Of a DNA stretch of 5,146 nucleotides, positions 1 through 5,146 are shown piece by piece. Within the stretch, counting starts at the first letter, position 1. Each line of letters begins with the position of its first letter. The position numbers were made by a program, and so were the translations under genes. The stretch comes from an uncultured Pirellulaceae bacterium (GTDB taxonomy: Bacteria > Planctomycetota > Planctomycetia > Pirellulales > Pirellulaceae): positions 1 through 5,146 of the forward strand of contig CAKQNH010000422.1 of NCBI GenBank assembly GCA_934255105.1, in the 5' to 3' direction. A model generated the notes under the pieces. The model had not been told where the DNA came from, searched no databases, and saw nothing but the letters and a program-made list of their open reading frames with translations.

Positions 1-1
1 G

Positions 2-3000
2 CCAGCGGCTGATAAACAAACTGCTGAAAAACCGGCGGCTGGCCCACAGACGGGCAAACCCGAAAAATCGTCGAGCCGGCGTGCGATCGGCTACTATTCC
101 GACGCCGCCGGGTACCAAAACAAAGGCGCATACAGCCTAGCCATCGAGCAGTGGAAAAAGCTGCTGGAGGAATTCCCTGACGACCCCCTGGCTAGCAAAG
201 CGTGGCATTACATGGGCATCTGCTACACGCAACTGGACGAACCCGATTATGCCGCCGCTGCTAATGCTTTTACGCAGGCGCTGCGCGATCCTGAACTGGA
301 AGCCCGCGAAGAGTCGCTGATCAATTTGGCTTGGTGCCAGTTTTCGCAAGGCCGGGCGGGCAAGCCAGGCTCTGATCAGCAACGGCAAGGGCTCGAGCAG
401 GCTCGACAGCGTCTGACAGAATTCCTCAAGGACTACCCCGATGGTCGCTACCTGGATCAAGCCTATTTCTATCTCGGCGAGATTGAGTATGCGCTGGGAG
501 ACGTGGCCAAATCGATACCGTATTACCAAAGGCTATTGGACACGCCTGCGCTAGATAAATCGACGCTGCGGGCCGGCGGGTTGTATGCTCTGGCGGTAGC
601 CAACGAAGAGGTGCGGCAGGATGACAAAGCGGCCAAGCGTTATCAGCAGTATTTGACGGAATTTCCCAAGCAACCTTTGGCGGGAGAAGTGCGAGTGCGT
701 CTGTCTGACTTGCTGCTCAAGCAGGGCAAGCCAGCGGAGGCCGCCAAATTGCTGACCGAAGTAGTCGACGGCGAGACCGGCAAGATGAGCGACTACGCAT
801 TGCTGCGTCTGGGCTATGCTGCGTCGTTGTTAAACAAGAATCAGGAAGCGATCGACAAATATACTGAACTGCTAAAGCAGTATCCCAAATCCAAGCACGC
901 GCCCACCGCTGCTTTGTCGCTGGGGCAGTTGCTTTTCAAGGACGGTCAATACGATCTGGCGTTAGAGAAATTTAGTCGGCTATTACCTAACAAAGATATT
1001 CCCGCAGCCGAAGCCGCCCACTGGATGGCGATCATTCTACTGCGACAGAATAAGCCAGCCGAAGCGCGGAAGGTCGCTGGCGATGCACTTGAATGGGGAG
1101 CGGAAAGTCCCAACGTCGTCAATCTGCAGATGGACTTTGCCGACGCGTTGTACGCCATGCCCGACGAGCTAGACAAGGCGCGTGAGGCGTATGGGAAGAT
1201 TGTCACCGACCACCCCGACGATGCCCTGGCACCTCGGGCGGCTTACAACGCGGCCTTTGCGGCACTGCAAGGGGGGAAATTGCCAGAGGCTCGGCAGTGG
1301 TCGGAATTGTTCCTCAGCCGCTTTCCGCAGAATCCACTGCGCAACGATGTGGCGGCTGTGGCGGCTGAAGCCCTGCTGCAGCAGGGAGAACATGCGGCAG
1401 CGGCCACCGCCTTTGGAAAGCTGCGCGAGGCGGATCCCAAGAATCCCGCTTTCGATCAGTGGACGCTGCGGTTGGGGACAGCGCATTATTTAGCAGGTGA
1501 TTATGCGGCCGCAGTCGCCTTGCTGGTGGACTCGATCGATCGCTTCACCAACCGCGAACAACAGGCGGAGGCCCAGTTTGTGCTAGGGGCTAGCTATCTC
1601 TATCAGGAGAATCTCCCTGCGGCTATCGAGCAGTTGACTGCCAGCCATAAGACCAGCTCCAGTTGGAGCTCGGCGGATGAAGTGCTGTTGATGCTGGCAG
1701 AAGCTCAGCAAAGAAGCGAAGACAATGCGGCGGCGCGCAAAACGCTCGAGGCACTGCTCAAGCAGTATCCCAGCTCGCGGCTCAAAGCGCAAGTCGAATA
1801 CAAGCTGGCTCAATTGTCAGCCGCAGCCAACAAATTTGACGAAGCCATTCGCGGCTATGAGGGTGTCGTCAAAAACGCCGATGCGACCAGCTATCACAAC
1901 TTTGCGCTGTATGGCATTGTCTGGTGTTTGATGCAGAAGGACGACTATGCGCAGGCGCTCAAACGCTTGCAGCCCCTATTGGCGCTGGGTCTGCGTGATT
2001 CGATCGGTAGTGAGGCCAAGTTGGCGCAGGGTGTGTGTCTGCGGAAAACGGGCCAGCCTGCTGCGGCTGTGTTGGCTTTAGAAGAATTTCTGTCGACCAA
2101 GCCTACCGGTACGTCACTGGCCAATGGCCTGTATGAACAGGGCCTAGCCTACACCGAACAAAACGAATTTACCAAGGCCACAGCCAGCTTTCAGCGTCTT
2201 ATCGACGAGGTTCCGAGCTATCCGGCTCTGGATAAAGTGCTCTATGAAGTAGCTTGGAACTTTCAGGAGAGCGGCCAGACCGCCGAGGCTGTAAAGGCCT
2301 TCCAACAATTGGTAGACAAATTCCCGGCCAGTGAATTTAGTGCCGAAGCGACTTATATGCTGGCGCAACAGAAATACGAGTCGCAGGACTATGCGGCGGC
2401 CGAAAAAACGTACAGTTCCGTCCTGAAGCAAACTCAAGATCCAGAACTGCGTGAGAAGACGCAATACAAATTGGGCTGGAGCCTCTACCAGCAGCAGCGC
2501 TATCCACAGGCAGCCAAGGAATTTGCTGAACAGGCACGAGCATTTCCGTCGGGTACCTTAGCGGTGGACGCACTGTTCATGTTGGCCGAGTGTTCGTTTA
2601 AACAAGAGAAGTACGAAGCTGCTGTACCGCTCTACAAACAGGCGCGGAAAGCCATTGAAAGCGGCGGCGACTCGGTGGCTTCCGAGCAGGTTAAGTCGTT
2701 GGCCTACCTGCATGGGGCTCAGTGCTATCGTGAGCTCGGTCAATGGGACGAGTGCGAACAGTGGTTGAACGTGGTGATTAAGGATTACCCCAAGAGCCCC
2801 AATCTGTGGACAGCAGTCTACGAACTGGGCTATTGCAAACAAAAGCAGGAGCAGCCCATCGAAGCGCTGAAGTATTACGCCCAAGTAGTGGATAACAATC
2901 GCAATGAGCTTGGTGCGCGGGCGCGGTTCATGATGGGCGAAGTCTACTTTTCACAACGCGACTTCCGACGTGCAATCGAAGAATTTACGCGCGTGGCCTA

Positions 3001-3235
3001 CGGTTTCGGTGGCGATCAAGCCCCCGAAGATATTAAGAACTGGCAAGCCAAGAGTGCCTACGAAGCAGCCCGCTGCTATGAATTGCTGGCTAGCGATTTG
3101 CGAGGCGAGAGCAAAGGTAAGGCAATCGCAGGGGCGCGCAAGTTTTATGAGGACATCGTCAACGAACACGCACAGCACGAACTGGCCAAGCAGGCCTCGT
3201 CGCGACTGGGCGAGTTACAAAAAACATTGCGTTAG
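2..3235 (+). CDS. Large TPR-repeat protein, 5' end cut off by window edge
   Basis: The frame is open from the left edge to TAG at 3233-3235, giving 1077 visible residues. The ATG at 212 is residue 71 and is internal: the codons before it already encode a TPR unit (about residues 38-70, with AIEQWKKLLEEFPDDP). Residues 1-27 are a low-complexity Ala/Pro/Lys/Ser/Gln linker, as often found just after a signal peptide, so the true start may be only tens of codons upstream. The rest is almost wholly helical repeats, roughly 20 or more TPR-like units of the type ending in YP or FP followed by a polar turn (KDYPDG, QYPKSK, QYPSSR, KFPASE, DYPKSP). No membrane segment or catalytic domain is visible. 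TPR arrays of this type, as in CpoB/YbgF and BamD, are protein-binding scaffolds. Its position before exbB and exbD suggests a structural or adaptor role in that energised complex, probably in the periplasm; this is inference. Nine cysteines are visible, most in the C-terminal half. Certain as a TPR gene; the function is unknown. Confidence 0.95.
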   Translation, partial: PAADKQTAEKPAAGPQTGKPEKSSSRRAIGYYSDAAGYQNKGAYSLAIEQWKKLLEEFPDDPLASKAWHYMGICYTQLDEPDYAAAANAFTQALRDPELEAREESLINLAWCQFSQGRAGKPGSDQQRQGLEQARQRLTEFLKDYPDGRYLDQAYFYLGEIEYALGDVAKSIPYYQRLLDTPALDKSTLRAGGLYALAVANEEVRQDDKAAKRYQQYLTEFPKQPLAGEVRVRLSDLLLKQGKPAEAAKLLTEVVDGETGKMSDYALLRLGYAASLLNKNQEAIDKYTELLKQYPKSKHAPTAALSLGQLLFKDGQYDLALEKFSRLLPNKDIPAAEAAHWMAIILLRQNKPAEARKVAGDALEWGAESPNVVNLQMDFADALYAMPDELDKAREAYGKIVTDHPDDALAPRAAYNAAFAALQGGKLPEARQWSELFLSRFPQNPLRNDVAAVAAEALLQQGEHAAAATAFGKLREADPKNPAFDQWTLRLGTAHYLAGDYAAAVALLVDSIDRFTNREQQAEAQFVLGASYLYQENLPAAIEQLTASHKTSSSWSSADEVLLMLAEAQQRSEDNAAARKTLEALLKQYPSSRLKAQVEYKLAQLSAAANKFDEAIRGYEGVVKNADATSYHNFALYGIVWCLMQKDDYAQALKRLQPLLALGLRDSIGSEAKLAQGVCLRKTGQPAAAVLALEEFLSTKPTGTSLANGLYEQGLAYTEQNEFTKATASFQRLIDEVPSYPALDKVLYEVAWNFQESGQTAEAVKAFQQLVDKFPASEFSAEATYMLAQQKYESQDYAAAEKTYSSVLKQTQDPELREKTQYKLGWSLYQQQRYPQAAKEFAEQARAFPSGTLAVDALFMLAECSFKQEKYEAAVPLYKQARKAIESGGDSVASEQVKSLAYLHGAQCYRELGQWDECEQWLNVVIKDYPKSPNLWTAVYELGYCKQKQEQPIEALKYYAQVVDNNRNELGARARFMMGEVYFSQRDFRRAIEEFTRVAYGFGGDQAPEDIKNWQAKSAYEAARCYELLASDLRGESKGKAIAGARKFYEDIVNEHAQHELAKQASSRLGELQKTLR

Positions 3236-3254
3236 TATGGCAACAATTACATGA
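3233..3254 (+). promoter_or_regulatory. TPR gene/exbB junction, possible translational coupling
   Basis: The TPR gene stops at TAG 3233-3235 and the next gene starts at ATG 3251 with no purine-rich Shine-Dalgarno sequence in front. An ATG at 3237, just after the TAG, opens a five-codon reading frame (MATIT). Its TGA at 3252-3254 overlaps the exbB ATG as ATGA. Such overlaps are commonly associated with termination-reinitiation, so the ribosome finishing the TPR gene may feed exbB directly or through this mini-ORF. The bases are plain to see; the coupling is inference. Weak ribosome binding sites are also common in planctomycetes, so a non-SD start is the simple alternative. Confidence 0.3.
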
Positions 3255-4273
3255 GTTCTAAGTTGATTTTCCAAGCTCGCCCGCTGCTACTGTGCGCATT
3301 GTTGCTGGCCGTCAGTGCAGCTTGCCTATCGCAAGTTGGCTGGTCTCAAGGTGCTGCCGCTGGCGGTGTTGCCCGGAGCAATCCCGAGAGTGGTGTAGAT
3401 CCGGACGAATTGCAGCGCTTGGCGGCTGAAGCGGCCGCTAATCGCGCCGGTCCAGCAGCGCCCGTACCAGCCAATCTGCAAGGTAGTACTCTCAATATCT
3501 TGGAGCTATTGCGCCAAGGTGGCGGAATTATGGCCGTGATTGGGGTCATCAGCTTGCTGGTAGTGGCGGTAGCATTCGAACGCCTTTTTGCGCTCCGCCG
3601 TGGCAAGCTTTTCCCAAGTGGCCTACGCCGCGAGGTGCGTCGCGCGTGCGAGGAGGTCGGTCCTTTTCATCCGCAAGCATTGTTTGAGTCGGCCGAGCGC
3701 TATCGTTGTGCCGCCTCTCAGATCCTGCAAGATATGTTGCGCAAAGTAGGGCGTCCCATCCCCGAAGTGGAAGCCGCTTTAGCAGAGGGTTCGCAGCGCG
3801 AGGCGGATCGGATGTACAGCAATGTGCGCTGGTTAACTCTGGCTGCCGCTGTGTCCCCGCTGATCGGTTTGCTCGGTACGGTGTGGGGCATGATCATCGC
3901 TTTTCACGATACCACTCAGCTAGGAGCCGGTTCGAACAAAGCCGAGTATTTGGCGGAAGGTATCTACGTGGCGCTGGTAACAACCCTAGGCGGGCTGGCC
4001 GTGGCTATTCCCGCCGCGATCTGTGCTCACTATTTCGAAGGCCGCATTACTAAAATGTTGGCGACGATCGACAGGGAGCTGCGGCGGCTGATGCCACGTT
4101 TTGAATCCCAAGAGGGACGCACGCGTTTTGATCTCAACGAACGTGGACTGTATCGCCGTGAGCTGGCGCAAGCCGCCCCGCCCATTCCGCCTGAAGCCGC
4201 TCGCCGTGCGGGTAGCCCTGGAGGAACATTGGAAGTACCTCTGGCAACACCTCCTCCCATACGACACAAGTAA
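3251..4273 (+). CDS. exbB: MotA/TolQ/ExbB family proton channel protein with N-terminal signal-like extension
   Basis: This is the channel subunit that couples proton flow across the inner membrane to work in the envelope; its partner is the ExbD-like product encoded just downstream. The protein has 340 residues. Residues 5-26 are a hydrophobic signal-like segment, followed by an Ala/Gly/Pro-rich region to about residue 80. TM1 spans about 93-115 and is followed by a strongly basic stretch (RRGK, GLRREVRR), which places the large loop 116-194 in the cytoplasm. TM2 (about 195-218) carries the family signature SPLIGLLGTVWGMI. TM3 (about 238-260) carries YVALVTTLGGLAVAIPA. Thr210 and Thr245 align by eye with the channel threonines of ExbB/TolQ. 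The cytoplasmic tail from about 286 is Arg- and Pro-rich. ATG 3251 is the first start after the in-frame TAG at 3233, and the next Met (94) would lose the leader. E. coli ExbB has about 244 residues, so the extra length lies at both ends. ExbB and TolQ cannot be told apart here; the symbol is family-level. Confidence 0.95.
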   Translation: MSSKLIFQARPLLLCALLLAVSAACLSQVGWSQGAAAGGVARSNPESGVDPDELQRLAAEAAANRAGPAAPVPANLQGSTLNILELLRQGGGIMAVIGVISLLVVAVAFERLFALRRGKLFPSGLRREVRRACEEVGPFHPQALFESAERYRCAASQILQDMLRKVGRPIPEVEAALAEGSQREADRMYSNVRWLTLAAAVSPLIGLLGTVWGMIIAFHDTTQLGAGSNKAEYLAEGIYVALVTTLGGLAVAIPAAICAHYFEGRITKMLATIDRELRRLMPRFESQEGRTRFDLNERGLYRRELAQAAPPIPPEAARRAGSPGGTLEVPLATPPPIRHK

Positions 4274-4274
4274 C

Positions 4275-4280
4275 AGAGGA
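4275..4280 (+). promoter_or_regulatory. Ribosome binding site of exbD
   Basis: The purine run AGAGGA ends 11 bases before ATG 4292. It lies in the short gap after the exbB TAA (4271-4273). It supports ATG 4292, which is also the first start after the in-frame TAG at 4283-4285. The spacing is slightly long compared with the usual optimum. Confidence 0.5.
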
Positions 4281-4291
4281 ACTAGCCTACC

Positions 4292-4705
4292 ATGACAGTC
4301 ACACTAAAGCGTGGCGAGGTGCTGGCGGTGCTGAGTATGACACCGCTGATCGATGTCGTTTTTCTGCTATTGATCTTCTTTCTAGTCGCGTCGCGATTGA
4401 GCCAAGAGGATCGCGAGCTGGATATCCCCTTGCCGTCTGCGGCCAACGCCATGCCGATGACAGTCGAGCCCCAGGAGATGATCGTCAATATCGACCAGGA
4501 GGGGGCTATCGTCGTCAATAATAAGACCTTGGACAACGACCAGTTCAGGCGTTTGTTGGCTCAGGCGGTAGTCAATAATCCGATAGGGCAAGCAGTATTG
4601 ATTCGCGCTGATCGACGCGTACCCGTGCAGGCACCCGTCGAGGTGATGGACATGTGCTTGCAGGCCGGCGCAAGTTATTCATTGTCGGTGGCCGAGGCAG
4701 AGTAG
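4292..4705 (+). CDS. exbD: ExbD/TolR family biopolymer transport protein
   Basis: This is the single-span partner of ExbB/TolQ. It supplies the membrane aspartate thought to carry protons and a periplasmic domain that passes movement on to a client. The protein has 137 residues, close to E. coli ExbD (about 141). A short cytoplasmic N-terminus (residues 1-14) leads into the signature LSMTPLIDVVFLLLIFFLVAS. Asp21 matches the essential Asp of ExbD and TolR by its place in the TPLIDVVF motif. The transmembrane helix runs about 17-34. Residues 35-137 form the periplasmic domain, with the family-typical IRADRRVP and a final VMDMCLQAGASYSLSV. The start is fixed by an in-frame stop nine bases upstream and by the AGAGGA site. 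The gene follows exbB by 18 bases and is probably co-transcribed. Only one exbD is present; the next frame after it stops quickly and shows no second copy. TolR is the alternative name, and the client protein is unknown. Confidence 0.95.
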   Translation: MTVTLKRGEVLAVLSMTPLIDVVFLLLIFFLVASRLSQEDRELDIPLPSAANAMPMTVEPQEMIVNIDQEGAIVVNNKTLDNDQFRRLLAQAVVNNPIGQAVLIRADRRVPVQAPVEVMDMCLQAGASYSLSVAEAE

Positions 4706-4714
4706 GGCGGTCCC

Positions 4715-4762
4715 GGCGAGCACTTCTAGCTGGTGAAGAAGCTTTGAAGCTAGTGCCCCGCC
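4715..4762 (+). terminator. Bulged stem-loop just after exbD
   Basis: The 3' arm AGCTAGTGC (4748-4756) pairs with GCACT (4720-4724) and AGCT (4728-4731), leaving a 3-base bulge. An outer GGCG (4715-4718) can pair with CGCC (4759-4762) across a small internal loop. The apical loop is 16 bases. It starts 10 bases after the exbD stop, a fitting place for a 3'-end structure, but no U-tract follows. It overlaps the next hairpin, so both cannot form at once. Confidence 0.3.
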
Positions 4763-4787
4763 ATCCCAACGCCGCAGTGGTCGGGGC
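4755..4787 (+). terminator. GC-rich stem-loop downstream of exbD
   Basis: GCCCCG (4755-4760) pairs with CGGGGC (4782-4787), and CCA (4761-4763) pairs with TGG (4778-4780) across a one-base bulge. This gives nine pairs, mostly GC, around a 14-base loop. It is the most stable-looking hairpin in the gap. No T-run follows on either strand, so it is a candidate RNA 3'-end structure or non-canonical terminator, not a textbook intrinsic one. Confidence 0.35.
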
Positions 4788-4834
4788 TGGCCTGACGAAA
4801 CGGGTGTTAAGCAGGTGAAAAAGCATGGTCGCGC

Positions 4835-4864
4835 GTCTTCTCCGTTGACCGCAAAGAGCAAGAC
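4835..4864. other. Small inverted repeat in the intergenic gap
   Basis: GTCTTCTC (4835-4842) pairs with GAG (4856-4858) and AAGAC (4860-4864), with one bulged base and a 13-base loop. No T-run is adjacent on either strand. It is short enough to be chance. Confidence 0.2.
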
Positions 4865-4910
4865 AGGAAATGGAGGCAAAAAATGTGCGCGCGGGGATAT
4901 TTTTCTGTCT
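4861..4910. terminator. Inverted repeat with A- and T-runs, possible bidirectional 3' end
   Basis: AGACAG and AAA (4861-4866, 4868-4870) pair with TTTCTGTCT (4902-4910), with G4867 bulged. Inside, AAAAAT (4879-4884) can pair with ATTTTT (4899-4904) around a GC-rich core. The plus strand thus reads GC-rich then T5, and the minus strand reads GC-rich then T6. This is the layout expected between convergent genes. The core GCGCGC does not itself form a good hairpin, so this is a weak terminator candidate for the minus-strand gene. Confidence 0.3.
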
Positions 4911-4957
4911 CTATCTTTCTGTCGGAATTCTCACCGGGCGCTGCTTATCGGCCTCGC

Positions 4958-5146
4958 TCAGTAGTCTTTCAAGATATCGTCAAATTTCTTCGCTTGCTCG
5001 GGCCTCAATTCAGAAAGGACAGATTTAAGTTGCTCAACTCGCCTAGCACGCCGCTCATTGTAGAATTCGCGGTCAAGCTTAATAGCCATTTGCTTAACAG
5101 CTAGGAGCTGATCCCCCTCAAGACCGAGAAACACTTGGACATCGCG
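4958..5146 (-). CDS. C-terminal end of an unidentified protein, start beyond right edge
   Basis: On the minus strand a frame is open from the right edge to a TGA whose complement is 4958-4960, giving the last 62 residues of a protein. It reads RDVQVFLGLEGDQLL at its visible start and LRPEQAKKFDDILKDY at its end. The peptide is rich in Lys, Arg, Glu, Gln and Leu with no Pro/Gly breaks in the middle, as in a long amphipathic helix. The pair LGLEGDQ (residues 7-13) and LRPEQ (47-51) loosely resembles the two LTxxQ motifs of Spy/CpxP-type periplasmic proteins. That match is tentative and from memory. About half the codons end in G or C. An internal Met (residue 20) is unlikely to be the start because the frame continues upstream. 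The gene converges on exbD and is not part of that operon. A plus-strand frame at 4883-5104 overlaps it and looks spurious. Confidence 0.75.
   Translation of the reverse strand, partial: RDVQVFLGLEGDQLLAVKQMAIKLDREFYNERRARRVEQLKSVLSELRPEQAKKFDDILKDY

Larger units (their letters stand above)
4706..4957. other. Intergenic region between convergent genes
   Basis: These 252 bases separate the exbD stop from the stop of the minus-strand gene. I find no credible coding frame. The reading frames crossing it are short and have no sensible composition or motif. It holds several inverted repeats, listed separately, and an A6 (4878-4883) and T5 (4900-4904) pair. An 8-bp direct repeat, TTTCTGTC, occurs at 4902-4909 and 4916-4923. 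A 3'-end or terminator role for both flanking genes is the simplest reading. Confidence 0.6.

Noticed and set aside
137..529. Minus-strand frame of 130 codons inside the TPR gene
   Set aside because: It is fully antisense to clear TPR coding sequence, with no ribosome site or recognisable motif. It is a shadow of GC-rich codons.
1371..1386. Perfect 16-base palindrome CCCTGCTGCAGCAGGG
   Set aside because: It lies inside the TPR gene encoding ALLQQGE. Repeated Leu/Gln codons readily make such palindromes, and nothing suggests an operator.
2144..2884. Minus-strand frames of about 78-108 codons in the TPR gene
   Set aside because: They are antisense to well-formed TPR units and have no supporting signals.
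3311..3325. Possible lipobox VSAAC at residues 21-25 of the ExbB-like protein
   Set aside because: Ser at -3 is a poor fit to the usual Leu/Val/Ile, and a lipidated ExbB would be unusual. A type I signal or uncleaved leader is more likely.
3706..4053. Plus-strand frame of 115 codons inside exbB
   Set aside because: It lies in another frame across the conserved TM2-TM3 region of the channel protein. Its product is Arg/Ser-rich with no motif.
4572..4879. Minus-strand frames crossing the exbD end and the intergenic gap
   Set aside because: They overlap conserved exbD codons or the hairpin region, with Arg/Pro/Ser-rich products typical of chance frames.
4706..4957. A second exbD copy or other small gene after exbD
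   Set aside because: Tandem exbD genes occur in some bacteria, but the frame after 4705 reaches a stop within a few codons and no TPLIDV-like motif is seen.
4883..5104. Plus-strand frame of 73 codons at the right end
   Set aside because: It is antisense to a minus-strand frame that is open to the edge and has a protein-like charged helical composition. The plus-strand product shows no motif.

Overview
This window most likely comes from a planctomycete-like bacterium (Pirellulales type). That is an inference from the gene architecture (a giant tetratricopeptide protein followed by ExbB/TolQ and ExbD/TolR), moderate GC, mixed codon use and weak or absent Shine-Dalgarno signals. No marker gene proves it. 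Nearly all of the left 4.7 kb is one plus-strand gene cluster.

Positions 2-3235 hold the 3' part of a very large TPR-repeat gene. Its reading frame is open through the left edge, so the true start is outside the window. After a 15-base gap, 3251-4273 encodes a MotA/TolQ/ExbB-family proton-channel subunit. It has an added N-terminal signal-like segment and an Ala/Pro-rich periplasmic region. After an 18-base gap with a plausible ribosome binding site, 4292-4705 encodes the single-span ExbD/TolR partner, with its conserved membrane aspartate. All three genes lie in the same reading frame and the gaps are short, so they probably form one transcript. Together they look like a proton-motive-force-driven motor (ExbB-ExbD) with a large TPR scaffold, probably periplasmic, as dedicated partner. 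No TonB, TolA, TolB or Pal gene is visible here.

Positions 4706-4957 are non-coding as far as I can see. They contain several inverted repeats, two of which overlap and are mutually exclusive. They probably serve as the 3' end of the operon and of the convergent gene beyond it. No canonical hairpin plus U-tract terminator is present.

Positions 4958-5146 carry, on the minus strand, the last 62 codons of another gene whose start is beyond the right edge. The peptide is highly charged and helical, with two Q-containing motifs that loosely recall Spy/CpxP-type periplasmic proteins. The family assignment is tentative.

I saw no RNA genes, mobile elements, CRISPR arrays or origins. The strongest candidate for new biology is the TPR-ExbB-ExbD module, whose cargo or target cannot be read from this sequence.
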